Positions 26,446 to 35,947 of a stretch of 64,000 bases of DNA are shown in pieces. Made by a program: the position numbers and the translations under genes. Position 1 is the stretch's first letter. Each line of letters begins with the position of its first letter. This DNA is from Romboutsia ilealis (GTDB lineage: Bacteria; Bacillota; Clostridia; Peptostreptococcales; Peptostreptococcaceae): NCBI RefSeq assembly GCF_900015215.1, contig NZ_LN555523.1:1802381-1866380 (forward strand), in the 5' to 3' direction. The notes beneath the pieces were generated by a model. That model ran no database searches, was not told the origin of the DNA, and worked only from the letters and a program-made list of their open reading frames with translations.

Positions 26446-26941
26446 ATAAATCCCCCTGATAATTTAAATTTTTCACTTTATCATTTAAAAATTTATTAAT
26501 CTGTATTCAACTTTTATCAGCTATATTACTCCTACTCTTACTAAGTATTTTGTTTAAGTAAAACCGTACACTTTGTAGTCTATATTACATAATGTCATAT
26601 ATATTTTTATTTCTATCTGTTTTAATATTTTATCAATCATATATATTTAACCTCTAAATATATATGATTTTGTATATTATATCAATCACTTACATTTTTG
26701 ATATAATAATTTTAACACGATTATTTCTTTTAGATAACTGTATTTTTAATTTTTGATTCAATTATCTAATATCATTTGCTCTAAATTTTTAATTCATATC
26801 TATAGTATAATAAATACTTCTGTTTAAAAAAAATAACACATACAATTATATTCTAATAATATTACCTATAGTCTATTTTTACATCAAAAATAGACTATCA
26901 TGTATTTTCCAAATACCTAATAGCCTATATTAAACTTTTCA
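26446..26941. other. 496-bp intergenic region without a gene
   Basis: No coding frame was found. It holds an inverted repeat of TATATATTTA/TAAATATATA at 26638-26662 and a strong 13-bp hairpin (ATAGTCTATTTTT / AAAAATAGACTAT, 26868-26898). The hairpin follows rarA in transcription but has no clear U-tract; it could be an RNA processing or termination structure. The rest is AT-rich and featureless to me. Confidence 0.6.
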
Positions 26942-28216
26942 TCATTTATTTCTTTTTATATTTTCCCAGTAATTATCAAATGCCATTTCATTTTTATTCT
27001 TACCAGGTATATAATATTTTTTATGCTTTATTTCATCTGGTAAATACTGCTGTTTAATATAATTATTTGGATAATCATGTGGATACTTATAATCTACTCC
27101 TCTACCTAAATTTTTAGCTCCAGCATAATGAGCATCTTTTAAATGAATAGGAATATCTCCCACATTTATATTATCTAAGTCATATAAAGCCTTATCTATT
27201 GCACTTACAACTGAATCTGATTTTGGGCACTGAGCCAAGTATATAGTTGCTTGAGCAAGTGGTATCCTAGCTTCTGGCAACCCTAATTGAAAGGCTGATT
27301 GAACACATGCTTCTGTAATAGTTATTGCTTGAGGAACAGCAAGGCCTACATCTTCACTTGCAACACATAATAGTCTTCTAGTTATATTTTGAATATCACC
27401 AGCTTTAATAAGTCTAGCAAGATAATGTATAGATGCATCTACATCGGATCCTCTCAATGATTTATGAAATGCAGATAATATTGAGTATCCATCATCTCCA
27501 CCTCTATCGTAACTTAATATTTTTGAGCTAGAACACTCTATAATAGTATCTATAGTTATATTAACAGAGTTTGAACCTATATCTATACCCGTATTAAAAG
27601 CTAGTTCCAATTTATTTAGCGCACTTCTCATATCTCCGTTACATGTCTGTGCTATAAATTCTAAGGCTTCATCTTCTATATTAATATTATCATAGCTATG
27701 ATTTTCTCTAAGCTTATCTATAGCTCTTTTAAGTCCAATAATTATATCTTCTTGATTTATTTGCTTAAATTCAAATATAGAACTTCGACTTAATATGGCT
27801 TTATATATTACAAAATATGGATTATCCGCTGTACTTGCTATTAGAGTTACAGAACCATCCTCTATAACTTCAAGTAAAGATTGCTGCTGTTTTTTATTTA
27901 GCGCTTGAATCTCGTCAAGCATAAGAACTATGCCATTGTACGAAAATAAATCTCTTTTATTTTCATCTATTATTTCCTTTATCTCTTTTACTCCACAATT
28001 AACTGCATTTAATTTCACATATTTTTTACCTGTAGTATTCGCTACTATATTAGCTAAAGTAGTCTTTCCTGTACCTGGTGGTCCATATAATATCATGTTA
28101 GGAATAGATTTATTTTCTATAATTTTATTTAAAACTTTTCCCTTTCCTATAATATGTCTTTGACCAACCATATCTTCAATCTTTTTAGGACGTAATTTAT
28201 CTGCTAAAGGCAACAC
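26942..28216 (-). CDS. rarA: Replication-associated recombination protein A (RarA/MgsA)
   Basis: An AAA+ ATPase of the clamp-loader family that acts at stalled replication forks. PLADKLRPKKIEDMVGQRHI is the family start; GPPGTGKTTLANIVA is Walker A, LMLDEIQALNKKQQ is Walker B, STADNPYF the sensor 1 area, and GDMRSALNKLELA sensor 2. The C-terminal part has RIPLAQATIYLAQCPKS and AHYAGAKNLGRGVDYKYPHD, typical of RarA and absent from RuvB. Start: GTG at 28214-28216 (five bases after AAGGAG), since the GTG two codons earlier overlaps the ribosome site. Confidence 0.93.
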   Translation of the reverse strand: MLPLADKLRPKKIEDMVGQRHIIGKGKVLNKIIENKSIPNMILYGPPGTGKTTLANIVANTTGKKYVKLNAVNCGVKEIKEIIDENKRDLFSYNGIVLMLDEIQALNKKQQQSLLEVIEDGSVTLIASTADNPYFVIYKAILSRSSIFEFKQINQEDIIIGLKRAIDKLRENHSYDNINIEDEALEFIAQTCNGDMRSALNKLELAFNTGIDIGSNSVNITIDTIIECSSSKILSYDRGGDDGYSILSAFHKSLRGSDVDASIHYLARLIKAGDIQNITRRLLCVASEDVGLAVPQAITITEACVQSAFQLGLPEARIPLAQATIYLAQCPKSDSVVSAIDKALYDLDNINVGDIPIHLKDAHYAGAKNLGRGVDYKYPHDYPNNYIKQQYLPDEIKHKKYYIPGKNKNEMAFDNYWENIKRNK

Positions 28217-28242
28217 TCTCACTCCTTATATCTATTAAAAAT

Positions 28243-28271
28243 AAAAGGTATCTATAATTTAGATACCTTTT
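28243..28271 (-). terminator. Terminator after codY
   Basis: AAAAGGTATCTA / TAGATACCTTTT (12-bp stem, five-base loop) lies ten bases after codY, between codY and rarA. Confidence 0.85.
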
Positions 28272-28280
28272 TATAATCAA

Positions 28281-29066
28281 TTATTGATGACTCTTTAATT
28301 TTTTAAGTTCTTCTATAAGTTTATCATTTAGTATCTTTATATGAGTACCTTTCATACCTAAAGATCTAGATTCTATAACTCCAGCACTTTCGAACTTTCT
28401 TAATGCATTTACTATAACTGATCTAGTTATCCCAACTCTATCTGCTATTTTACTTGCAACAAGTAAACCTTCTTTGCCATCTAATTCCTCAAATATATGT
28501 TCAACTGCTTCAAGTTCTGAATAAGATAATGTTCCTATTGCCATTTGAACTACAGCTTTCTTTCTCATTTCTTCTTCTAGTTCTTCACCTATGGCTCTTA
28601 ATATTTCAAGACCGATAACAGTAGCACTATATTCTGCTATAACTAAATCTTCATCTTCATATACATGATTATATCTTGATAATACTAATGTTCCTAATCT
28701 TTGTCCGCTTCCTAATATTGGAACTATTGTAGTTTTTTTTTCAGTTCTACCTTGTTCAAATGGAAATACTTCAAGTAATTCTTCACCTGTTAAATTTTCT
28801 AAAGTGTCCTTTATCTCTAATATATTTCTATTATACTCGTCTGGAAACTTCTTTTGCTTAGTTGTATCATCTTCTACAACTGAGCTATCTGCTATATCAT
28901 TAAGGTGTAATCCTAATACTTTTCCTTTTGAACTTAATACATATACATTTGAATTTAAAACTTCTCCTAATGCACCTGCTAATAAATTAAAAGAGACATT
29001 ACTTCCACCACTTGTTTGTAATATTTTATTAATTTTTCTTGTTTTCTGTAATACTTCACTCGCCAT
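28281..29066 (-). CDS. codY: Global transcriptional regulator CodY
   Basis: CodY senses branched-chain amino acids and GTP and represses nutrient-scavenging, and in pathogens toxin, genes. The 261-residue protein has the GAF sensor domain at residues 1-155 ([20 protein letters not shown]) and the C-terminal winged helix ([39 protein letters not shown]). Length matches the family. It follows topA by 135 bases in the topA-codY direction known from Bacillus-like orders. The brnQ transporter at about 40 kb would supply its ligand, but no CodY box was located. Confidence 0.95.
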   Translation of the reverse strand: MASEVLQKTRKINKILQTSGGSNVSFNLLAGALGEVLNSNVYVLSSKGKVLGLHLNDIADSSVVEDDTTKQKKFPDEYNRNILEIKDTLENLTGEELLEVFPFEQGRTEKKTTIVPILGSGQRLGTLVLSRYNHVYEDEDLVIAEYSATVIGLEILRAIGEELEEEMRKKAVVQMAIGTLSYSELEAVEHIFEELDGKEGLLVASKIADRVGITRSVIVNALRKFESAGVIESRSLGMKGTHIKILNDKLIEELKKLKSHQ

Positions 29067-29201
29067 TTTAAGTTCATCTCCTCATGAAAGTTATGCCTTA
29101 TATACTTATATATAATAATAAAAATTAGTTATCCTTCTAATTATGCAATAGAAATATTATCATAATTTTATGGTCTTTTCAATATAAAGACTATCATTTT
29201 T

Positions 29202-31286
29202 TCAATTTTCACTATTCTCTTTTACTATCTCATTTTTGCACTCTTTATTGGAGCAAACAACTTTAGTTTCCGATTTTGTTATTTTCTCTACCATATAAGA
29301 TTCACATTTATCACAAATATCTCCAGTTGGCTTATTCCATGATAAAAAATCACACTCTGGATAATTTGAACATCCATAAAATGCTTTACCTTTTTTAGAT
29401 TTTCTAAGGATTATATCCCCCTCATTACACTTAGGACATTTTACACCTATTTTATTTATAATAGGTTTTGTAGTCTTACATTCTGGATAATTCTTGCAAG
29501 CCATAAACTTGCCAAATCTACCATGCTTTATTACCATATGTTCCCCACAATTTTCACATATTTCATCAGTTTCTTCATCCATATTTATCTTTTCTATATT
29601 TTCCTTAGCTATCTCTATAGCTTCCTTTAAAGGTTCATATGATTTTGCTACAACTTCTTTCCACGCTACATTCCCTTCTTCAACCTCGTCTAGTTGACTT
29701 TCCATAGTAGCAGTGAAGTCTACATCTATAAATTTTTGGAAATTAGTTTCTAATATATCAGTTACTATTTTACCTAATTCTGTTGGATGAAGACTACTTC
29801 CTTGTTTCTCAACATATTCCCTATTTAATATAGTAGTTATAGTTGGTGCATAAGTACTCGGTCTCCCTATTCCTAGTTCTTCTAATGTTTTTACTAGACT
29901 AGCCTCAGTATATCTTGCTGGTGGTTGAGTAAAATGTTGAAGAGGTAGTATATCTTTTACAGTAAATGTATCCCCTTCATTTATAGGAGGAAGTATTTTA
30001 TCTTCTCTTTCTGTAAAGTTGTAAATCTTTGTATATCCATCAAATTTCATTTTAGATCCAGTAGCTTTTAGTATATAATCTTCTATCTTGCACTCTACAT
30101 TTAATATATCAAACACAGAGTCTTGCATTTGGCTAGCTATAAATCTTCTCCAGATTAAGTTATATAACTTAAATTGATCTTTAGTTAAAGAACTTTTTAT
30201 ACTTTCAGGAGTTCTACTTACAGAAGTTGGTCTTATTGCTTCATGTGCATCTTGTACTTTTTTACTTCCTTTTTCTTTTCCTTTATCAAAATCAGGTTTG
30301 TAGTATCCTTCACCTAATGCTTCTAGTATATATTCCTTTGATTTTTCTTTCGCTTCTTCTGATATTCTTTTAGAATCTGTTCTTATATATGATATAAGAC
30401 CCACTGTACCTTCATTTTCAATATCAATACCTTCATATAACTCTTGTGCTATACTCATTGTTTTCTTAGTTGTAAAAGATAGTCGATTTGCTGCCTCTTG
30501 TTGTAGCATACTTGTTGTAAAAGGCTTAGGAGCTGATTTTTTTCTAGTTCTTGCTTCTATTGAATTTACTATTATATCTTTATCTTTTATATCATCTAAA
30601 ATAGATTTTACTATTTCTTCATTTGGTAATTCTATTTTTTCTTTATGCTTACCATAAAACTTTAAATTAATATCCTCATTATTAGAAGTTTTAGCATCTA
30701 CGTCTATTGTCCAATATTCATCTGGTATAAATGCCTCTATTTCTTTTTCTCTATCACATATTAATTTAGTCGTTACAGATTGAACTCTTCCTGCACTTAA
30801 TCCTTTTCTAATCTTTTGCCAAAGTATTGGGCTTATTTGATATCCTAAAAGTCTATCTAAAACTCTTCTGGCTTGTTGTGCATCAACTAAATTTATATCT
30901 ATACTTCTTGGACTTTTTATAGCTTTTTTTATAGCATCCTTTGTTATCTCATTAAATTCTATTCTACATTCATCATTTTGATCTAATCCTAAAATATAAG
31001 CTAAATGCCATGAGATAGCCTCTCCCTCTCTATCTGGGTCGGTAGCTAGATAAACTTTCTTAGATTTTTTAGCTTCCTTTTTTAGTTCTTTTATTAAATC
31101 ACCTTTTCCTCGTATATTTATATACTGTGGCTCAAAATTATTTTCTATATCAACGCCTAGTTTACTTTTAGGTAAATCTCTTACATGTCCTACAGAAGCT
31201 TTTACAGTATAGTGACTCTTTCCTAGAAATTTTTCTATCGTTTTAGCTTTTGCAGGAGATTCCACGATGACTAATGTTTTTGCCAT
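29202..31286 (-). CDS. topA: DNA topoisomerase I
   Basis: TopA relaxes negative supercoils. KTLVIVESPAKAKTIEKFLG starts the TOPRIM domain, LATDPDREGEAISWHLAY is the metal-binding DxD area, and the catalytic Tyr lies in LISYIRTDSKRIS. Three C-terminal zinc fingers follow: CENC...CKNYPEC, CPKC...CSNYPEC and CDKC...CSNKEC. ATG 31284-31286 follows GGGGGTG; the in-frame GTG three codons earlier overlaps it. It follows dprA closely (30 bases), in the comM-dprA-topA order common in Firmicutes. Confidence 0.96.
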   Translation of the reverse strand: MAKTLVIVESPAKAKTIEKFLGKSHYTVKASVGHVRDLPKSKLGVDIENNFEPQYINIRGKGDLIKELKKEAKKSKKVYLATDPDREGEAISWHLAYILGLDQNDECRIEFNEITKDAIKKAIKSPRSIDINLVDAQQARRVLDRLLGYQISPILWQKIRKGLSAGRVQSVTTKLICDREKEIEAFIPDEYWTIDVDAKTSNNEDINLKFYGKHKEKIELPNEEIVKSILDDIKDKDIIVNSIEARTRKKSAPKPFTTSMLQQEAANRLSFTTKKTMSIAQELYEGIDIENEGTVGLISYIRTDSKRISEEAKEKSKEYILEALGEGYYKPDFDKGKEKGSKKVQDAHEAIRPTSVSRTPESIKSSLTKDQFKLYNLIWRRFIASQMQDSVFDILNVECKIEDYILKATGSKMKFDGYTKIYNFTEREDKILPPINEGDTFTVKDILPLQHFTQPPARYTEASLVKTLEELGIGRPSTYAPTITTILNREYVEKQGSSLHPTELGKIVTDILETNFQKFIDVDFTATMESQLDEVEEGNVAWKEVVAKSYEPLKEAIEIAKENIEKINMDEETDEICENCGEHMVIKHGRFGKFMACKNYPECKTTKPIINKIGVKCPKCNEGDIILRKSKKGKAFYGCSNYPECDFLSWNKPTGDICDKCESYMVEKITKSETKVVCSNKECKNEIVKENSEN

Positions 31287-31316
31287 TAACGACACACCCC
31301 CACTTTTTTTCTTTAT

Positions 31317-32417
31317 TTATATATTTAAACTGTATACTTGATTATTCATCTCTATTAATAAATCTTTAAGTACTAGTTCATTTAAGATTGTGTTTACATA
31401 TTTTATTTCCATTTTAGTATTATCACAAATTTCATCTATATTCAATATACCATTATCTTTTATTAGTTCTAATATTTCAATACTTTTTTCATCCAATTTA
31501 ATATTATCACATTTTTTAGAATTTTCTATATAATTATCCCTATTAATTTGATATTCATTTAATATATCTTCTACACTATGAATTAATGTTGCACCTTCTT
31601 TTATTATTTTATGGCATCCTTCACTCATACAAGAATTTATATTTCCCGGAACAGAAAAAACGTTTTTGCCCTGGTCTAGTGCATAGTCAACAGTAATTAA
31701 TGCCCCACTTTTTTTAGCAGCCTCAACTACTATAACACCATCACTTATACCACTTAAGATTCTATTTCTATGAACATAATTACTAGGATAAACAGTGCTT
31801 CCGATATTATATTCAGACAATATAAGTCCACCATCATCCAATATTTTTTGAGCTAATTTAATATTTCTTTTGGGTAATATATTATCTAAGGAAGATCCAA
31901 TTACTGCCACTGTTTTACCTTTCCCCTCTAGGCATCCGATATGACTATAAGTATCTATTCCTATAGCTAATCCACTTATAATATTTATACCCATATCGGA
32001 TAGACTTTTGCTTATATTTTTTGCACAATTAATACCATACTGAGTACATTTTCTAGAACCCACCATAGCCAAATTAATATTATTTTTTAGTACATCTAAA
32101 TTTCCCTTATAAAATAATATTTTAGGTGCATCATATATATTTTTTAAATTAGATGGATATGATTCATCATGAATACTAACATATTTTATAAATTCTTTCT
32201 CAAGACTTGACTTTATTTCTTCTAAATAAGTCAGACTTTTATATTTTACTATATTTTCCTTAATATTTGTATTTATATTTTTTAAATTATATATTTCCTT
32301 ATCACTAAAATTAATCAAATCTTTAATGTCTATATTATTTGACTCTATTTGATTTATATTATTATTTGTTATCCCATCTATAGACTTTAGCCATAAATAA
32401 GCGTCATTAATATTCAT
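31317..32417 (-). CDS. dprA: DNA processing protein DprA (Smf)
   Basis: DprA loads RecA on incoming single-stranded DNA during transformation. The Rossmann domain spans about 95-290: NLAMVGSRKCTQYGINCA, ISGLAIGIDTYSHIGCLEG, KTVAVIGSSLDNILPKRN, PSNYVHRNRILSGISDGVIV, and KSGALITVDYALDQGKNVF. A C-terminal winged helix (LELIKDNGILNIDEICDNTK) is present, and a helical N-terminal part resembles a SAM-like domain. Length 366. It lies ten bases from comM, so the yraN-comM-dprA-topA genes form one unit. Confidence 0.95.
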   Translation of the reverse strand: MNINDAYLWLKSIDGITNNNINQIESNNIDIKDLINFSDKEIYNLKNINTNIKENIVKYKSLTYLEEIKSSLEKEFIKYVSIHDESYPSNLKNIYDAPKILFYKGNLDVLKNNINLAMVGSRKCTQYGINCAKNISKSLSDMGINIISGLAIGIDTYSHIGCLEGKGKTVAVIGSSLDNILPKRNIKLAQKILDDGGLILSEYNIGSTVYPSNYVHRNRILSGISDGVIVVEAAKKSGALITVDYALDQGKNVFSVPGNINSCMSEGCHKIIKEGATLIHSVEDILNEYQINRDNYIENSKKCDNIKLDEKSIEILELIKDNGILNIDEICDNTKMEIKYVNTILNELVLKDLLIEMNNQVYSLNI

Positions 32418-32426
32418 AAATTACCT

Positions 32427-33965
32427 CTATTCAAAATATTTATAATAAGCTTTTCTAAAAGAAAAAGCTTCTATTATATGATTAGATTGTATAATATTTT
32501 CTTCATCTAAATCTGCTATTGTTCTTGCAACTTTTAATAATTTTGTATAACTTCTATTACTTAATTTATATTTATTAAATATTATGTTGATAGTATTTAA
32601 TCCTTCATCATTTAACTTACAATACTCATTTACCATTGAAGAATTCATTTCATCATTAGTTTTTATATCATGATTTTTAAATCTTGTTTGTTGTATATAT
32701 CTTGCACTTTGAACTCTTTTTCTTATATCATGAGATGTTTCTGATTTTGTATTTATAAATTCTTTATATGGTATTGAATTCACCTCTACAAATAAATCAA
32801 ATCTATCTAATAATGGTCCAGATATTTTATTGATATATCTGTCTATTTCATATGTTTTACACCTACATTCAGTTTCTGACATATGATATCCACATGGACA
32901 TGGATTCATTGCCCCCACCAGTAAAAAGTTACATGGATATTCAAAATTATATTTTATTCTAGATATATTTATAAACTTATCTTCTATTGGTTGCCTCAAA
33001 GTTTCTAATATTTTTCTATCAAACTCAGCTATTTCATCTAAAAACAATACCCCTCTATGAGCTAATACAACCTCTCCTGGTCTTGCATCAACTCCTCCGC
33101 CTATCATAGCTTGTTTTGTGGAGGTATGATGAGGTGATCTAAATGGTCTTTTATCTATAATTCCTTTTTGATTATCTATTAATCCTATCGAACTATAAAT
33201 TTTACTAATTTCTATCATTTCTTCCTTATTTATATCTGGAAGTATTGTCCTTATTCTTTTTGCTATCATAGTTTTTCCAGAACCTGGTGGACCGATCATT
33301 AACATATTATGATTACCAGCTGCAGCTATTTCAGCACTTCTCTTTACAAAATAATTTCCAGATACATCACAAAAATCTTCTTCATATTCATTTTGACATT
33401 TTTCTTTTTTATTTATATTAATATCTGCAATAATAGATTCTTTACATATATCTAAACTTCCATTTAAAAACTCTATACATTGATTTAAGCTCTTTACTGG
33501 TATAATCTCTATTTCATCTACAAATAATCCCTCTAAAAAATTATCATACGGTAAAAATAATCTTTTTATATTACATTCCTTAGCTCCTATTATGATTGGA
33601 AGTATTCCCCTTACCTTTTGAAGCTTTCCATCTAAAGAAAGCTCTCCTATAAACATACTTTCATCTAAATACACATTATCTTTTCTTATAAATTCTCTTA
33701 AAATTCCTATAGATATAGCTAAGTCAAGGAAAGATCCTTCTTTTTTCATATCTGCAGGTGACAAATTTACAACTATTCTAGAGTTAGGAAATCTATATCC
33801 GCTATTTATTATTGCTGATTTTACACGTTCCCTAGACTCTTTTATTTCAGTACTAGCTAAACCTACTATGTTAAACGAAGGAATTCCATTACTTATATCT
33901 ATTTCTATCTTTATTAGATGACCATTTATTCCTATTAAATTACTAGAATTTATTATACTAAGCAT
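32427..33965 (-). CDS. comM: ComM/YifB family Mg-chelatase-like AAA+ helicase
   Basis: ComM promotes branch migration of donor DNA during transformation in Vibrio and Haemophilus. The N-terminal domain (IEIDISNGIPSFNIVGLAST, SPADMKKEGSFLDLAI) is LonC-like. The AAA+ part has GPPGSGKTMIAKRI (Walker A), RPFRSPHHTSTKQAMIGGG, VLFLDEIAEFDRKILETLRQ (Walker B) and the Cys-rich AMNPCPCGYHMSETECRC. The 512-residue length is typical. AAGGAG lies five bases before the start. It neighbours dprA, which supports a role in DNA uptake or repair, but no DNA uptake machinery is in the window. Confidence 0.93.
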   Translation of the reverse strand: MLSIINSSNLIGINGHLIKIEIDISNGIPSFNIVGLASTEIKESRERVKSAIINSGYRFPNSRIVVNLSPADMKKEGSFLDLAISIGILREFIRKDNVYLDESMFIGELSLDGKLQKVRGILPIIIGAKECNIKRLFLPYDNFLEGLFVDEIEIIPVKSLNQCIEFLNGSLDICKESIIADININKKEKCQNEYEEDFCDVSGNYFVKRSAEIAAAGNHNMLMIGPPGSGKTMIAKRIRTILPDINKEEMIEISKIYSSIGLIDNQKGIIDKRPFRSPHHTSTKQAMIGGGVDARPGEVVLAHRGVLFLDEIAEFDRKILETLRQPIEDKFINISRIKYNFEYPCNFLLVGAMNPCPCGYHMSETECRCKTYEIDRYINKISGPLLDRFDLFVEVNSIPYKEFINTKSETSHDIRKRVQSARYIQQTRFKNHDIKTNDEMNSSMVNEYCKLNDEGLNTINIIFNKYKLSNRSYTKLLKVARTIADLDEENIIQSNHIIEAFSFRKAYYKYFE

Positions 33966-33977
33966 CTATACTCCTTT

Positions 33978-34322
33978 CTAGAAAGCATTAACTATATGAT
34001 TTATTTTCTTATCATTTAAATATATCTCTATAACATCAAATCTTATCGGCACATTATTTAAGTTATTTTTTAAGATATAGTACTTAGCTGTATTTACTAT
34101 TTTTCTAATTTTTCTATAATCTACAGCTTCTGCTGGATAACCAAACTTTATACTAGTTCTTGACTTAACTTCTATAAATACTAATTCTTCATTAATTTTA
34201 GCTATTATATCTATTTCTCCGCTATTTATTCTATAATTAGTTTCTAAAATATTTGCCCTATTATTTATTAAATATCTTAATGCAATACTTTCACCAGCTC
34301 TACCTTTTTGAATATTATTCAT
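33978..34322 (-). CDS. yraN: UPF0102/YraN family endonuclease-like protein
   Basis: A 114-residue protein with the restriction-endonuclease-like core: GRAGESIALRYLINN, ILETNYRINSGEIDIIAKI (with the D), LVFIEVKSRTSIKFGYPAEA (the ExK) and YRKIRKIVNTAKYYI. This is UPF0102 (YraN), often found between rnhB and comM. The function is unproven; a nuclease role is inferred from the fold. It lies 12 bases upstream of comM and opens that operon; rnhB lies upstream but separated by capA and an FMN enzyme gene. Confidence 0.92.
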   Translation of the reverse strand: MNNIQKGRAGESIALRYLINNRANILETNYRINSGEIDIIAKINEELVFIEVKSRTSIKFGYPAEAVDYRKIRKIVNTAKYYILKNNLNNVPIRFDVIEIYLNDKKINHIVNAF

Positions 34323-34447
34323 AAGTATCTCCTATGTACTTTTTTGTAAGTATTGTCCCTAATCTTCATTTTATATACATTTTTCTTTTTATAATTGAAA
34401 TTTTTTCATTAAATGATTAGAATCACTATTATAGGGGGGAATGTTCA

Positions 34448-35725
34448 ATGGGAAGATATAATAAAAAAAAGAAAAAAAAAAATTTAAAAAAGAAGTTTAA
34501 AATAATAGGATTATCTTTATCAGTTTCAGTGTTAGCTTTTATTCTTTTATTTAATAGTTTTAATTTATTTAATAAAAAAGATAATATTGAAATGGTAAAA
34601 AATAAACAAATTGTAGAAACTTTATCAACCAATAAAACTAGTAAGATTACAATAAATGCAATAGGAGATATTATGGCTCATACACCTCAACTTAATGCAC
34701 AACACGAACCTAAGACAAATACATATTCTTTTGATAATAATTATAAATATGTGTCCAGTTACATAAAAGAAGCAGACTTATCTATTGCAAATTTAGAAAC
34801 CACATTAGCTGGTGATGGTATACCATATAGCTCTTATCCAACGTTTAATACTCCAGATGCTTTAGCTGATGCATTAAAAAATGCAGGTGTAGATATAATT
34901 TCAACTATAAACAATCATACTTTTGATAAAGGTGATTTAGGAGTAGAAAGAACTTTAGATGTACTAAAATCTAAAAATTTTAGTACTATAGGAACAATTT
35001 CAAAACTTGGTGATGAGAATTATTTAATAAAAGAAGTTAATGGAATAAGCTTAGGTATAACATCTTTTTCTTATGGTGACATTAAAGAAAACACTAAATT
35101 TTTGAATGGTATCAAAGTTTCAGATAAATCTAAAGATAAATTAAATGTATTCGATAGCTCAGATGTAAATAATGCTTTTAATACTATAAATAATACATTA
35201 AAAAATATATCACATACAGATATTCAAATACTGGTTATTCATTGGGGGGATGAATATAAAAGAATTCCAAACCAATTTCAACATGATTTAGCTCAAAAAC
35301 TTAGCGATATCGGCGTAGATATAATAATAGGATCTCATCCTCATGTAGTTCAACCTATTGAAATAATAAAATCTACTGATAAAAGTAATGAAACTTTAGT
35401 TATATATTCTCTTGGAAATTTTATCTCAAATCAAAGAAGAGAGCTTCTAGGAACACCATTTACTGAAGATGGACTTATGGTTAATATAGAAATTACTAAA
35501 AATAATGATAAAACATTTGTATCTAAAGTAAATTGTATTCCTACATGGGTTAATAAATATAATAAAGAAGGTAAGATATTTTATGAAGTTTTACCTATAA
35601 CTAATAAGGAAGATTTTAGTTATTTAGACAGTACAACTTTAGAAAAATTAAAAAATTCTTATAATAATACCGCCTCACAAGTTAAACAATCTGATATAAT
35701 AAATGTTATAAATAGTCCATTTTAA
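34448..35725 (+). CDS. CapA family protein (poly-gamma-glutamate capsule synthesis type)
   Basis: A membrane-anchored protein: a polylysine-rich N-terminus (RYNKKKKKKNLKKK), one transmembrane helix (FKIIGLSLSVSVLAFILL), then a metallophosphatase-like domain outside. Motifs are INAIGDIMAHTPQLNA, EADLSIANLETTLAG, STINNHTFDKGDLGVERT, IQILVIHWGDEYKRIPN and IIIGSHPHVVQPIE. These fit the PGA_cap family. True capsule needs capB/capC, which are not here, so the substrate is unknown. It stands alone on the plus strand. Confidence 0.82.
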   Translation: MGRYNKKKKKKNLKKKFKIIGLSLSVSVLAFILLFNSFNLFNKKDNIEMVKNKQIVETLSTNKTSKITINAIGDIMAHTPQLNAQHEPKTNTYSFDNNYKYVSSYIKEADLSIANLETTLAGDGIPYSSYPTFNTPDALADALKNAGVDIISTINNHTFDKGDLGVERTLDVLKSKNFSTIGTISKLGDENYLIKEVNGISLGITSFSYGDIKENTKFLNGIKVSDKSKDKLNVFDSSDVNNAFNTINNTLKNISHTDIQILVIHWGDEYKRIPNQFQHDLAQKLSDIGVDIIIGSHPHVVQPIEIIKSTDKSNETLVIYSLGNFISNQRRELLGTPFTEDGLMVNIEITKNNDKTFVSKVNCIPTWVNKYNKEGKIFYEVLPITNKEDFSYLDSTTLEKLKNSYNNTASQVKQSDIINVINSPF

Positions 35726-35736
35726 TAACTATTTTA

Positions 35737-35863
35737 AAAGCTCTACAAAATATAAATAATATTGATAAAAAGCTAATAATATTTATTACTTTTGTTAATA
35801 TTAAATATTTGTGATATCAACAAACACTCATTTTAAACATAACAATTTTTAAAGTAGAGCTTT
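35737..35863. repeat. 127-bp inverted-repeat element between convergent genes
   Basis: Ten-base arms AAAGCTCTAC and GTAGAGCTTT lie 107 bases apart. Between them are further paired parts: TTTGTTAATATT against GATATCAACAAA, and ATAAATAATATT against AATAATATTTAT. No U-tract follows, so it is not an ordinary terminator of capA. It may be a small mobile element or structured RNA. Confidence 0.45.
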
Positions 35864-35868
35864 AAAGC

Positions 35869-35947
35869 AAAAGAAGCTATTTTAAACAAAGTTTTATAGT
35901 CTATCTATAATTCTTAGTTTCACTAATAGCTTCTTTTTATGATTAAT
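35869..35947 (-). terminator. Long-hairpin terminator after the FMN enzyme gene
   Basis: AAAAGAAGCTATT / AATAGCTTCTTTT arms are separated by 53 bases that themselves pair (TTATAG/CTATAA on the minus strand). Flanked by A/U runs; it overlaps the stop codon of the FMN enzyme gene. Confidence 0.6.

Noticed and set aside
26868..26898. 13-bp hairpin considered as the rarA terminator
   Set aside because: No U-tract follows on the minus strand within ten bases, so I list it only as a hairpin in an intergenic region.
28272..29201. CodY-type riboswitch or attenuator around codY
   Set aside because: Only a terminator was seen after the gene; nothing conserved upstream.
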